Shown: positions 7,791 through 16,340 of the stretch, in pieces
Layout: each line of letters starts with the position of its first letter
How positions within the stretch are numbered: position 1 is the first letter of the stretch
Program-made: the position numbers and the translations under genes
Notes under the pieces: model-generated
What the model saw: the letters and a program-made list of their open reading frames with translations, nothing else
Told to the model about the DNA's origin: nothing
Databases searched by the model: none
Assembly: GCF_004000215.1 (NCBI RefSeq)
Contig: NZ_RBVY01000009.1
Location: 169,505 to 233,504, forward strand
Source of the DNA: Nitratireductor alexandrii
GTDB taxonomy: Bacteria; Pseudomonadota; Alphaproteobacteria; Rhizobiales; Rhizobiaceae
Length of the DNA stretch: 64,000 bases
Direction: 5' to 3'

Positions 7791-9622
7791 GTTCCATCGC
7801 GCCCGGTCAGGCGGGAATAGGCGTCGATGGGCGCCGGTCGGCCGGTGAAATAGCCCTGCACCAGGTCGCAGCCCTCGGCGATCAGGAAGTCGAGCTGCTC
7901 CTGACGTTCCACGCCCTCGGCGGCGACTTCCAGCCCGAGCGCGTGGCCGAGGCCGACGACGGAGCGGATGATGGCCGCCGACTGCTCGACCCGGCCCAGA
8001 TTGTCGGTGAAGGAACGGTCGATCTTCAGCGTGCTGAGCGGGAAGGCCTGCAGGTAGGACAGCGAGGAATAGCCGGTTCCGAAATCGTCGAGCGCGATGC
8101 GCACGCCGACATCGCGCAGTTTGCGCAGCATCGACATGGCCTGCTCGAAATCCTGGATCATGACGCCTTCGGTGATCTCGAGCTCGAGTCGGTCCGGCGC
8201 CAGGCCGGTTTCTTCCAGGATCGCCTGCACCGTGCCTGGCAGATCGCCGCTGCGGAAATGGAGCGGCGACAGATTGACCGCCACGCGCAGCGGGTTTTGC
8301 CAGGATGCGGCCTCGCGACAGGCGTCGCGCAGGATCCATTCCGACATCTCAACGATCGTGCCGCCGTCCTCCGCCAGCGGGATGAAATCGGCCGGTGCGA
8401 TCATGCCGCGCGTGGGATGGCTCCAGCGCACCAGCGCCTCGAAGGCCACGGCCGTCCCGTCGGCCGCCATTTGCGGTTGGAAATGCAGCCTGAGCGCGCC
8501 GTCCCCGATTGCGGCGCGCAACTGGCTTTTCAGTAGTTGGCGGTCGCGGGCGGCCAGATCTTCGTTGGCATCGAAGAACGCGAGCGGGTCCGTCGTCGTC
8601 CGCCGGGCTCGCGTCAGCGCGCCGGCCGCATTGGCAACCAGGGTCGGGGCGTCCCGCCCGTCGGCGGGAAAAAACGCGCAGCCGATCGCGATCGTCGAGC
8701 CGGCTTCGCGCACGCGGCCGGTCCCTGCCGTTCCCGCCGAGCGCAGGGTTTCGGCAAAGCGGCGCAGGCCGTCGCGGCCGGGGGGCTTGGCAAGCACCAG
8801 GGCGAACGTGTCGGAAGCGATGTGAAACAGCGGCTTTTCGCCGACGGCCTTTTTCAGGCGCTGCGCGATGGCGCGCAGGGCCTCGTCGCCGGTCGCATGG
8901 CCGTACATGTCGCTGATATGGGTGTGGCCGGTCACGTTGATGCGCATCAGCGCGAAGGGCGCCTCGTCGCCGGCGCGGGCGGCGATCAACTGATCCAGCA
9001 TCGTGTGGAAGGAGGCACGGTTGGGCAGGCCGGTCAGCGCGTCGTGGCACGCCAGATGGGCCGCTTCCTTTTCGGCGCGCTTGCGCGCGCTGATGTCGAG
9101 AAGAACGTTTACCGCGCCCACGATGCGGCCGGAGGGAACCCGGATCGGCGTTGGAAACGGCGCGAACGGAATCCGGGTTCCATCGGGACGTTCGGCGATC
9201 GCCTCGGCGCCGCGCACGGCCCGGTTTTCCCGGATCGCCAGCGCCATCGGGCAATTCTCGTGCTTGAGCGGCGATCCGTCGGGATTGTAAAGGCGCTCGG
9301 TGACGCACCAGCGATCGACGCCCAGCACCGGCTCGCGGCCGGCGAAGGTTACGGCGGCCTGGTTGAAATAGGTGAGGAAACCATCGGTATCGGTGGCGTA
9401 GACGGGCGCCGGCAGGGCGTCGAGCATCGAACGGACCCACACCTGATCCGCGCCATCCAGCGGCAGCTCTTGCGCCCTGCGCTTGCGCTGCGGGTCCGCC
9501 GCATGTGTGACGATCCGCGACAGCGCCGTCGCGATCTGCTCCGCGCTAATCCCCAACCCGCCAAGCGACAGCGGCGGTCCGTCCGCGGCGACATCCTTCG
9601 GGGCAGGGGCTTGGCTGTTCAC
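7754..9622 (-). CDS. PAS-GGDEF-EAL protein, probable c-di-GMP phosphodiesterase
   Basis: Cytoplasmic signalling protein of about 620 residues with no membrane span: a PAS domain (YATDTDGFLTYFNQAAV), a GGDEF-like domain and a C-terminal EAL domain. The GGDEF motif has decayed to ASDTF, so cyclase activity is unlikely. The EAL domain looks intact (FEALVRW, LEITEG, DDFGTGYSSL, KIDRSF, AAEGVE), which predicts breakdown of cyclic di-GMP. The GTG at 9622 has GGAG 5 bases upstream and is preferred; an ATG at 9658 would add 12 residues but has no clear ribosome site. It begins the accessory block between plsC and miaB. Confidence 0.88.
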   Translation of the reverse strand: MNSQAPAPKDVAADGPPLSLGGLGISAEQIATALSRIVTHAADPQRKRRAQELPLDGADQVWVRSMLDALPAPVYATDTDGFLTYFNQAAVTFAGREPVLGVDRWCVTERLYNPDGSPLKHENCPMALAIRENRAVRGAEAIAERPDGTRIPFAPFPTPIRVPSGRIVGAVNVLLDISARKRAEKEAAHLACHDALTGLPNRASFHTMLDQLIAARAGDEAPFALMRINVTGHTHISDMYGHATGDEALRAIAQRLKKAVGEKPLFHIASDTFALVLAKPPGRDGLRRFAETLRSAGTAGTGRVREAGSTIAIGCAFFPADGRDAPTLVANAAGALTRARRTTTDPLAFFDANEDLAARDRQLLKSQLRAAIGDGALRLHFQPQMAADGTAVAFEALVRWSHPTRGMIAPADFIPLAEDGGTIVEMSEWILRDACREAASWQNPLRVAVNLSPLHFRSGDLPGTVQAILEETGLAPDRLELEITEGVMIQDFEQAMSMLRKLRDVGVRIALDDFGTGYSSLSYLQAFPLSTLKIDRSFTDNLGRVEQSAAIIRSVVGLGHALGLEVAAEGVERQEQLDFLIAEGCDLVQGYFTGRPAPIDAYSRLTGRDGTQRDDAPGLRSA

Positions 9623-9831
9623 GAGGGCTCCGCACCCGTCGCGCTTTCGGGCCGGCATGATCCGGTCGCCGATGCGGCCGTTTTCATGACGGTTTGCCGG
9701 GATCGTCGAGCCTGTGATCGCACGTCACGCGCTCCGCAAGTTCTTTTCGTCGGCGCTGGTACGACGGATGACCAGCCGTTTCAGAGCCCACAATAGGCGC
9801 AGAAGCTGAATCAATTTCTACCGCCGCATCC

Positions 9832-9845
9832 TGAAATTTCAGGGT
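9832..9845. promoter_or_regulatory. 14-bp perfect palindrome between the EAL and VOC genes
   Basis: CCTGAAATTTCAGG is fully self-complementary. It lies about 210 bases upstream of the EAL gene start and 45 bases beyond the VOC gene stop. It may be an operator for the EAL gene; no T-run supports a terminator. The rest of 9623-9889 shows nothing recognisable. Confidence 0.3.
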
Positions 9846-9889
9846 AGGGCGGATCGCGGCAAGGCCGGCCGAGCGGTCAGGCGTGTTTG

Positions 9890-10255
9890 CTAGCGGCTGC
9901 CGATCACCATCCGGTTACCTTCTGCGTCGCGGAATTCGGCGACGACGCGCCCCGGTTGCCACGGTGCTTCCTGCGGTTCGGTGATGATCTCGACCCCCCG
10001 TGTCCGCAATTTCTCGACGGTGGCGGCGACGTTGTCGGCGACCAGCACCATGACCGGGTCGGTGGACGGCGCATCGTCGTTGCGCCGGATAAAATGCAGC
10101 GTGGTTTCCGCGCCGGGAAACCGCAGCTCGATCCAGCGCCAGCCGTCTGGCCCCATCGGCGCGTCCGCTGCGACCTCGCAGCCGAGATTTTCGACATAAA
10201 ACGCCTTGGCGCGCTCCTGATCGAAGACCGGCAATTCGGCGAACTGTATATGCAT
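9890..10255 (-). CDS. VOC family (glyoxalase/bleomycin-resistance fold) protein
   Basis: Small 121-residue protein with the paired beta-alpha-beta-beta-beta fold: LPVFDQERAKAFYVENLG at the start, WIELRFPGAE in the middle, and a closing EFRDAEGNRMVIG, the usual C-terminal half. Substrate cannot be read from the sequence; such proteins include metal-dependent lyases, dioxygenases and resistance proteins. The start is the ATG with GGAG 8 bases upstream. It follows the alpha/beta hydrolase by 34 bases and probably shares its TetR-controlled promoter. Confidence 0.85.
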   Translation of the reverse strand: MHIQFAELPVFDQERAKAFYVENLGCEVAADAPMGPDGWRWIELRFPGAETTLHFIRRNDDAPSTDPVMVLVADNVAATVEKLRTRGVEIITEPQEAPWQPGRVVAEFRDAEGNRMVIGSR

Positions 10256-10289
10256 GGCGGGAACTCCGTTGGGTGAGGTGAGGCCGGGA

Positions 10290-11243
10290 TCAGCGCTCGT
10301 TTCGGCTGAACGCCGCATGCAGGATTTCGGCAAAGGCGTCGGCATACATGCCGTAACCGCCATGGTCGCCGGGAAAGGCGAGCGGCGCGAGGCCCAGCCT
10401 GGCGGCGAGGGCGCGGCCGGGGCCGGCGGCGTCTTGGTTGGATGCGTCGCCAATGCCGATCGCGATCGGCGTTTTGCCGTCGCGCAGCCGATCGATATCG
10501 GGTCGGTAGAGCGACAGCGGCATCAGCCCGTGAGCGATGAAATAGTCCATGTTCGCATCGATCCGGGCGAAGGTTTCCAGAACCTCAGGCGGCAGGTCGG
10601 CCGGTCCGCCGCCTTCGTCCAGCCCCGCCATCGCCATGAATTCCCGAACTGCGGCCTGAAGACCGTCGCGCCGGTAGGTGTCCAGGATCGCCCGGTCCTT
10701 GGCGATCGCCACCGAGGGGTCGTCCAGCAACAGGACGCAAGGCGGTTCGTGCGCGACCAGGCTGTGCACGCGTTGTGGATGGCGCGCGGTGAGATTGAGC
10801 CCGATCTGCGCGCCGCCGCTGGTGCCGAAGACAAAAGCCGGGTCGCCGTCGCCGAGCGCGGCGATCAGCCGGGCGGCGTCGTCGGCGTGAACATCCACGT
10901 CCTGGTCGGCGGGCGCGTCGTCGAGCGGACTGCGCGAATTGCCGCGCGGATCGTAGGTGGCAACCTTGTAGCGGTCGGCAAGCTGCCGCGCGAGATCGGT
11001 GAACACGCCGGCATCGGTCGGGCCGCCGGCAATCATCAAAAGCAACGGTCCCCGGCCGCGAAGCTCATAATAAAGCCGCGCGCCGGGAACCTTGAGTGTC
11101 GACGTTTCTGCGGGGTGGGGCATGGAGGGGGCTCCTGTCACGCGGCGCCGTGCGCCATCAGCGGCTTCGGTGGCTCTGGCCGGCATGCCGGCAGCGGCCA
11201 GCATTGCGGCGGCCAGGGCCAGAACGGATCGGCGGTTCGGCAT
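10290..11243 (-). CDS. Exported alpha/beta hydrolase
   Basis: A 317-residue alpha/beta-fold hydrolase with an N-terminal export signal (PNRRSVLALAAAMLAAAG, then a likely cut after ARA near residue 24; the RR pair suggests Tat, but the motif is incomplete). The nucleophile elbow is FGTSGGAQIG, the oxyanion region LLMIAGG, and the catalytic His lies in FPGDHGGY near the end. The start is the ATG with GGGAGG 8 bases upstream; an earlier in-frame start at 11306 would run across both operators. It is divergent from a TetR gene with two palindromes between them, so it is probably that repressor's target. The substrate is unknown. Confidence 0.87.
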   Translation of the reverse strand: MPNRRSVLALAAAMLAAAGMPARATEAADGARRRVTGAPSMPHPAETSTLKVPGARLYYELRGRGPLLLMIAGGPTDAGVFTDLARQLADRYKVATYDPRGNSRSPLDDAPADQDVDVHADDAARLIAALGDGDPAFVFGTSGGAQIGLNLTARHPQRVHSLVAHEPPCVLLLDDPSVAIAKDRAILDTYRRDGLQAAVREFMAMAGLDEGGGPADLPPEVLETFARIDANMDYFIAHGLMPLSLYRPDIDRLRDGKTPIAIGIGDASNQDAAGPGRALAARLGLAPLAFPGDHGGYGMYADAFAEILHAAFSRNER

Positions 11244-11277
11244 TGGCAGTCCTCCCGGCGGCAAGCAATCGAAAGAG

Positions 11278-11292
11278 ACTGGACGGTCCAGT
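11278..11292. promoter_or_regulatory. TetR-type operator, copy 1
   Basis: ACTGGACGGTCCAGT: 7-bp perfect arms around one central base, 35 bases upstream of the hydrolase ATG. It shares the pattern ACTRGAC-N-GTCYAGT with copy 2, whose centre is 32 bp away (about three helical turns). Confidence 0.75.
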
Positions 11293-11309
11293 TCTCCAAT
11301 TTGCAAAAA

Positions 11310-11324
11310 ACTAGACTGTCTAGT
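11310..11324. promoter_or_regulatory. TetR-type operator, copy 2
   Basis: ACTAGACTGTCTAGT: perfect 7-bp arms around one base, 41 bases upstream of the tetR ATG. With copy 1 it would let the repressor control both its own gene and the hydrolase/VOC pair. Confidence 0.75.
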
Positions 11325-11364
11325 ACTTTCCTGTCAACAGGCAGTCGAAGCGTAGGGAAGCAGC

Positions 11365-12033
11365 ATGACCAGGCCGGTATCGGTGCGACCAACGGACGGC
11401 GCCGGCGGCGAGACGCGCTCGGCACAAAAGCGCCGTGCCATTCTCGACGCTGCCACCGAGGTCTTTCTGAAATGCGGTTATCCCGGCGCCAGCATGGACG
11501 AGATCGCCGCCTTGTCCTCGGTGTCGAAGCAGACGGTCTACAAGCATTTCGAGAGCAAGGAGGCGTTGTTCGTCGACATCGTCACCAGCATGACCGACGC
11601 GGCCGGCGATATGGTTCACGACCGAACGCCCGTCTTTGAGGCCGACGACGACCTCGCCGCCTATCTGCAGGACTACGCCTATCGCCAGCTTACCGTGGTG
11701 CTGACGCCGCGCATCATGCAGTTGCGCCGTTTGGTGATCGCCGAGGTGAACCGGTTTCCCGACCTCGCGCGTGTGCTTTACGGGCGCGGCCCCGCCCGGG
11801 CGATGGCCGCTTTGGCCGCCTTGTTCGAGCGTCTGGCCGCGCGCGGCCTTCTGGCACTCGACGATCCCGCCATGGCCGCGGCGCATTTCAACTGGCTGGT
11901 TATGTCCGAACCGCTCAACCGCGCCATGCTGTTGGGCGATGCCGCGATACCCGGCCCCGATGAACTGCGCCGCTGCGCGGTCGAGGGCGTGCGTGTCTTT
12001 TTGGCGGCCTACGGTACCGATCGCCGAGCCTGA
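11365..12033 (+). CDS. TetR/AcrR family transcriptional regulator
   Basis: The 222-residue protein has an N-terminal helix-turn-helix domain ([18 protein letters not shown], then [21 protein letters not shown], about residues 22-66), the hallmark of the family. The C-terminal ligand domain has [13 protein letters not shown] and resembles the AcrR C-terminal group. The ATG is preceded by GGGAAG. It is divergent from the exported hydrolase and VOC genes, with two matching 15-bp palindromes between them, so it is inferred to repress itself and that pair until an unknown, probably lipophilic, compound binds. Confidence 0.92.
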   Translation: MTRPVSVRPTDGAGGETRSAQKRRAILDAATEVFLKCGYPGASMDEIAALSSVSKQTVYKHFESKEALFVDIVTSMTDAAGDMVHDRTPVFEADDDLAAYLQDYAYRQLTVVLTPRIMQLRRLVIAEVNRFPDLARVLYGRGPARAMAALAALFERLAARGLLALDDPAMAAAHFNWLVMSEPLNRAMLLGDAAIPGPDELRRCAVEGVRVFLAAYGTDRRA

Positions 12034-12124
12034 ACCGCGTTGCGCGCAGATCAGGCCGGAATCTCCGACGAGCGTCGAACGCAACCGCTTCCATCCGGCC
12101 TTGAAACGGTCTAGAAGCCCGGCC

Positions 12125-13522
12125 ATGACCCACACCGACATTGCGGATACCGAAAAAGCAGGCGCGCGCCCGGGCGACGGCGGGCCGAAGAAGGTCTTCG
12201 TCAAGACCTATGGCTGCCAGATGAATGTCTACGATTCCCAGCGCATGTCCGATGCGCTGGCGGCTGACGGCTACGTGCCGACCGAGACGCTGGAGGAGGC
12301 CGATCTCGTCCTGCTCAACACCTGCCATATTCGCGAGAAGGCGGCCGAAAAGGTCTATTCCGAGCTCGGTCGCATCCGCAAGCTCAAGGACGAGCGGGCC
12401 CGCGACGGACGCGAGACGGTGATCGGCGTGGCCGGCTGCGTGGCCCAGGCCGAGGGCGAGGAGATCATTGCGCGCGCGCCCGTCGTCGACATCGTCATCG
12501 GACCGCAAACCTATCACCGCCTGCCCGACGCCGTGCGCAAGGCGCGCGCCGGCGGCAAGGTGGTGGAGACCGACTACGCGCTGGAGGATAAGTTCGAGCG
12601 CCTGCCGCAACTCCACAAGGGCGAGGTCAGGCGGCGCGGCGTCACCGCGTTTCTGACCGTGCAGGAAGGGTGCGACAAGTTCTGCACATTCTGCGTGGTG
12701 CCCTATACGCGCGGCGCCGAGGTGTCGCGTCCGGTGAGCCAGATCGTGGCCGAGGCCGAAAGGCTGGCCGAGGCCGGCGTGCGCGAGATCACCCTTTTGG
12801 GCCAGAACGTCAATGCCTGGCACGGCGAGGGCCCGGACGGCAGGCAATGGGGGCTGGGCGAATTGCTGTTCCGGCTGGCCGAGATTCCCGGTATTGCACG
12901 ACTGCGCTATACGACCAGCCACCCGCGCGACATGGACGATGCGCTGATTGCGGCCCATCGCGACCTCGACGCGCTGATGCCCTATCTGCACCTGCCGGTG
13001 CAGACCGGCTCCGACACCATCCTCAAGGCGATGAACCGGCGCCATACCGCCGCTGACTATTTGCGCCTGGTCGACAGGATCAGGGCCGCCAGGCCAGACA
13101 TTGCGCTGTCGGGCGATTTCATCGTAGGCTTTCCGGGCGAGAGCGATGCCGATTTCGAGGCGACGATGCAGATCGTGCGCGATGTCACGTTCGTGCAGGC
13201 GTTTTCGTTCAAATATTCGCCCCGGCCCGGAACGCCGGGTGCCGAGATGGGCGATCAGGTCGCCGAAGCGGTCAAGGATGAAAGACTGCAGTGTCTGCAG
13301 GCCCTCCTCACCACCCAGCAGCGCGCCTTCGCCGACACGCTGGTCGGGCGCAGGACCGACGTGCTGATCGAGAAGCCGGGTCGCGCACCGGGCCAGTGGG
13401 CCGGTCGTTCGCCTTGGTTGATGCCGGTGATTCTTGATGAAAAGCCGGGCGAAATCGGCGACATTGTCGATGTGCGAATCACGCGCACGGGCACCAACAG
13501 CCTGTTTGCCGTGACCGCTTGA
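12125..13522 (+). CDS. miaB: tRNA-2-methylthio-N6-dimethylallyladenosine synthase MiaB
   Basis: Radical-SAM methylthiotransferase that adds the 2-methylthio group at A37 of tRNAs reading UNN codons. In this 465-residue protein Cys31 (YGCQMNVYD), Cys67 (NTCHIREKA) and Cys105 (AGCVAQ) form the auxiliary iron-sulfur site, and Cys183, Cys187 and Cys190 (GCDKFCTFC) bind the radical-SAM cluster. A TRAM RNA-binding domain closes the protein. The frame is open further upstream, but the ATG at 12125 gives the family's usual N-terminus. PhoH, YbeY and CorC follow closely, as in most alphaproteobacteria. Confidence 0.97.
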   Translation: MTHTDIADTEKAGARPGDGGPKKVFVKTYGCQMNVYDSQRMSDALAADGYVPTETLEEADLVLLNTCHIREKAAEKVYSELGRIRKLKDERARDGRETVIGVAGCVAQAEGEEIIARAPVVDIVIGPQTYHRLPDAVRKARAGGKVVETDYALEDKFERLPQLHKGEVRRRGVTAFLTVQEGCDKFCTFCVVPYTRGAEVSRPVSQIVAEAERLAEAGVREITLLGQNVNAWHGEGPDGRQWGLGELLFRLAEIPGIARLRYTTSHPRDMDDALIAAHRDLDALMPYLHLPVQTGSDTILKAMNRRHTAADYLRLVDRIRAARPDIALSGDFIVGFPGESDADFEATMQIVRDVTFVQAFSFKYSPRPGTPGAEMGDQVAEAVKDERLQCLQALLTTQQRAFADTLVGRRTDVLIEKPGRAPGQWAGRSPWLMPVILDEKPGEIGDIVDVRITRTGTNSLFAVTA

Positions 13523-13554
13523 CCGTAGACACGCGGCAAGCCAGGGAGACGCGT

Positions 13555-14595
13555 TTGAACGCCGGCACGACTTTGAAGGCGAGCCCGTCCGGGGCCTCCG
13601 ACATGGCCCATATCGTCCTGACCTTCGACAACAACAAACACGCCAGCGCGCTCTACGGCCAGTTCGACGAGAACCTGGCCAGGCTGGAGAAGCAGCTTTC
13701 CGTCGATATCCGCTCGAAGGGCAACCAACTCTCCATCCGCGGCGCCGCCTCGGCCGCCGAGCAGGCGCGCCGCGCGCTCGATTATCTGTATGACCTGGCG
13801 CAGAAGGGTGTCGATCTGACGTCGTCCGAAGTTGATGGCGCGGTGCGCATGGCGGTTGCCGCCGACGACCAGTTGACGCTGCCGACCCTGGAAAAGAAGG
13901 GCAAGATGGCCGCCGCCCAGATAACCACCCGCAAGCGCACGATCTACGCGCGCACGCCCAACCAGGACGCCTATATGCGCGCGCTCGACCGCGCCGAGCT
14001 CGTCTTCGGCATCGGTCCGGCCGGAACCGGAAAGACCTATCTCGCCGTGGCGCACGCCGCCATGCTGCTCGAGCGCGGTCTCGTCGAGCGCGTCATCCTG
14101 TCGCGGCCTGCGGTCGAGGCGGGCGAGCGGCTGGGTTTCCTGCCCGGCGACATGAAGGAGAAGGTCGACCCCTATCTGCGCCCGCTTTACGACGCGCTCT
14201 ACGACATGATGCCGGCCGACAAGGTCGAGCGCGCGCTCGCCGCCGGCGTGATCGAGATCGCCCCGCTCGCCTTCATGCGCGGGCGCACGCTCGCCCATTC
14301 GGCGATCATCCTCGACGAGGCGCAGAACACGACGACCATGCAAATGAAGATGTTCCTGACCCGTCTGGGCGAGGGCGGGCGCATGATCGTCACCGGCGAT
14401 CCGAGCCAGATCGACCTGCCGCACAACGCCAAGTCCGGCCTGGTCGAGGCCCTGCACGTGCTCGACGAGGTGCCGGGCATCGTCATGGTGCGGTTCGAGG
14501 ACAAGGACGTCGTGCGCCATCCGCTCGTCGCCGAGATCGTGCGCGCCTACGACCGTCACAGCGTCGGGCGCGACCATCGCGGGGGCGACGTGTGA
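13555..14595 (+). CDS. phoH: PhoH family ATPase (PhoH-like, YbeZ type)
   Basis: Cytoplasmic P-loop ATPase of about 346 residues, the usual partner of the endoribonuclease YbeY in RNA metabolism. Walker A is GIGPAGTGKT (about 152-161), Walker B is ILDEAQNT, and VTGDPSQIDLP follows. No ATG starts the frame near miaB; the TTG at 13555 is preferred because AGGGAGA lies 6-7 bases upstream. A TTG at 13519 overlapping the miaB stop, or the ATG at 13603 just before HIVLTFDNN, are alternatives. Its end overlaps ybeY by 4 bases. Confidence 0.94.
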   Translation: MNAGTTLKASPSGASDMAHIVLTFDNNKHASALYGQFDENLARLEKQLSVDIRSKGNQLSIRGAASAAEQARRALDYLYDLAQKGVDLTSSEVDGAVRMAVAADDQLTLPTLEKKGKMAAAQITTRKRTIYARTPNQDAYMRALDRAELVFGIGPAGTGKTYLAVAHAAMLLERGLVERVILSRPAVEAGERLGFLPGDMKEKVDPYLRPLYDALYDMMPADKVERALAAGVIEIAPLAFMRGRTLAHSAIILDEAQNTTTMQMKMFLTRLGEGGRMIVTGDPSQIDLPHNAKSGLVEALHVLDEVPGIVMVRFEDKDVVRHPLVAEIVRAYDRHSVGRDHRGGDV

Positions 14596-15119
14596 GCAAC
14601 CTGTTGCCGGGCGGGGCCGCAAGCGACCCGCTCGCTGTCGAGGTGACGGTTGTCATCGCCGCCGGCGCGTGGGCGTCTCCGGAAAAGCTCGAACCGCTGG
14701 TCGGTGCGGCGACGGGGGCGGTGACCGCCGAACTGGATCTGCGTTCCGGCACCAGCGAGCTCGGCGTCACCTTCACCGACGATGAGTCGATCCGTGCGCT
14801 CAATCGGCAATGGCGCGGCAAGGATAAGCCCACCAACGTGCTCTCCTTTCCGGCGTTTCCCGATCCGGCTCCGGACCGGATCCCGCCCATGTTGGGCGAC
14901 ATCGTGCTCGCGTTCGAGACGGTGCGTCGCGAGGCGGCACTGGACGAAAAGCCTTTCGATCACCATCTCACTCATCTTCTGGTTCATGGTCTGTTGCATC
15001 TTTTGGGGTATGATCATGAAACCGACGACGACGCGGACCATATGGAAGCGGCCGAAAGACGCGTTTTGGCGCGCCTTGGCATTGCCGATCCCTATGCCGC
15101 AACTGACCGGAGCGAATGA
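14592..15119 (+). CDS. ybeY: Endoribonuclease YbeY
   Basis: Metal-dependent single-strand endoribonuclease acting in 16S rRNA 3'-end maturation and ribosome quality control, 175 residues. The zinc site is readable as HLLVHGLLHLLGYDHE (the family's H-x3-H-x5-H), and the KDKPTNVLSFP segment is a second signature. It starts with GTG overlapping the phoH stop (GTGA), so it is translationally coupled to phoH. Confidence 0.96.
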   Translation: MSNLLPGGAASDPLAVEVTVVIAAGAWASPEKLEPLVGAATGAVTAELDLRSGTSELGVTFTDDESIRALNRQWRGKDKPTNVLSFPAFPDPAPDRIPPMLGDIVLAFETVRREAALDEKPFDHHLTHLLVHGLLHLLGYDHETDDDADHMEAAERRVLARLGIADPYAATDRSE

Positions 15120-15128
15120 CCGACTGCG

Positions 15129-16193
15129 ATGAACCAGCGTGAACAAGCCGTCGCCGCGCCCGAGGCGGGCGACGATGCGGGCTCGGGCGAACCGCCCGAG
15201 GAAAGCTCGAGTACCGAGGCGCCGCCGCAAAATGGCGGCCGGGGCCTGGTCCAGAGATTTGTGAGCCTTATTCGCGGGCGCAACGGGTCGACCTTGCGCG
15301 AGGATCTGGCCGACGCGCTTGCCGAGGACCAGCACGACAGTGCTCCGTTTTCGCCGGGCGAACGTGCCATGTTGCACAACATTTTGCGCCTGCGAGAAGT
15401 GCGGGTGGAGGATGTCATGGTGCCGCGCGCCGACATCGAGGCGGTCGAACTGTCGACCACGCTTGGCGAGCTTCTGAAATTGTTCGAGGAATCGGGCCAT
15501 TCGCGTATGCCCGTTTATGCCGACTCGCTCGACGATCCGCGCGGCATGGTCCATATCCGCGATGCCGTCACCCAGTTGACGCGCTCCGCGCGCCCGAAAA
15601 AGCCCCGCGGCGCCAAGCGTGTGGCCGCAAAGACGGCCGACCTCGATCTTGGCCAGGTCGACCTGTCGCGTACGATCGGCGATCTGAGCCTGACGCGACC
15701 GGTCCTTTTTGTGCCGCCCTCCATGCTCGCCTCCGATCTGATGAACCGCATGCGGGCTGCCCGCACCCAGATGGCGCTGGTCATCGATGAATATGGCGGC
15801 ACGGACGGGTTGGTTTCGCTGGAGGACATCGTCGAGATGGTCGTCGGCGACATCGAGGACGAGCACGACGACGAAGAGCCGATGATCACCAAGGCCGGTG
15901 ACGGCGTGTTCGTCGTCGACGCCCGTGCCGAGATCGACGACGTCGCCGAGGCCATCGGCGACGGCTTCGCCGCCGAGGACCACAGCGAGGATGTCGACAC
16001 GATCGGCGGCATCATCTTCAACACGCTCGGCCGGGTACCGGCGCGCGGCGAGGTCGTCCAGGCCGTTCCCGGTTTCGAGTTTCACGTGCTCGACGCAGAC
16101 CCGCGCCGTGTGAAACGCGTGCGCATCGTGCAGTTGCGTGTGCCCGGACGCAGGGTGCGCTCCCTCAGGGAACATCCGGCCGACGAAGCCTGA
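15129..16193 (+). CDS. CorC/HlyC (TlyC-like) CBS-domain protein
   Basis: Soluble 354-residue protein: a charged N-terminus, two CBS domains (about 85-230; RVEDVMVPRADIEAV and SGHSRMPVYADSLDDPRG are typical), and a C-terminal CorC/HlyC transporter-associated domain with DTIGGIIFNTLGRVPARGE. It lacks the membrane DUF21 part of larger hemolysin-like proteins, so it resembles E. coli CorC (YbeX), linked to magnesium/cobalt handling and to ribosome biogenesis. It starts 9 bases after ybeY, in the usual ybeZ-ybeY-ybeX-lnt order. The segment 16194-16340 that follows shows nothing recognisable. Confidence 0.9.
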   Translation: MNQREQAVAAPEAGDDAGSGEPPEESSSTEAPPQNGGRGLVQRFVSLIRGRNGSTLREDLADALAEDQHDSAPFSPGERAMLHNILRLREVRVEDVMVPRADIEAVELSTTLGELLKLFEESGHSRMPVYADSLDDPRGMVHIRDAVTQLTRSARPKKPRGAKRVAAKTADLDLGQVDLSRTIGDLSLTRPVLFVPPSMLASDLMNRMRAARTQMALVIDEYGGTDGLVSLEDIVEMVVGDIEDEHDDEEPMITKAGDGVFVVDARAEIDDVAEAIGDGFAAEDHSEDVDTIGGIIFNTLGRVPARGEVVQAVPGFEFHVLDADPRRVKRVRIVQLRVPGRRVRSLREHPADEA

Positions 16194-16340
16194 CGCAGGT
16201 TGCCGCCCGCAACGTGTCCGGCGGATGCGCCGGGCGCGCGGCAGGCTTTCCGCCGGCGCCGGTTTCGGGCAAGCCGCGTTTGGCAGTCTGGGGCCGGATT
16301 GCTAAGTCTCGGCCCCCTGATTCGCTGACTGGAAAGCTGG

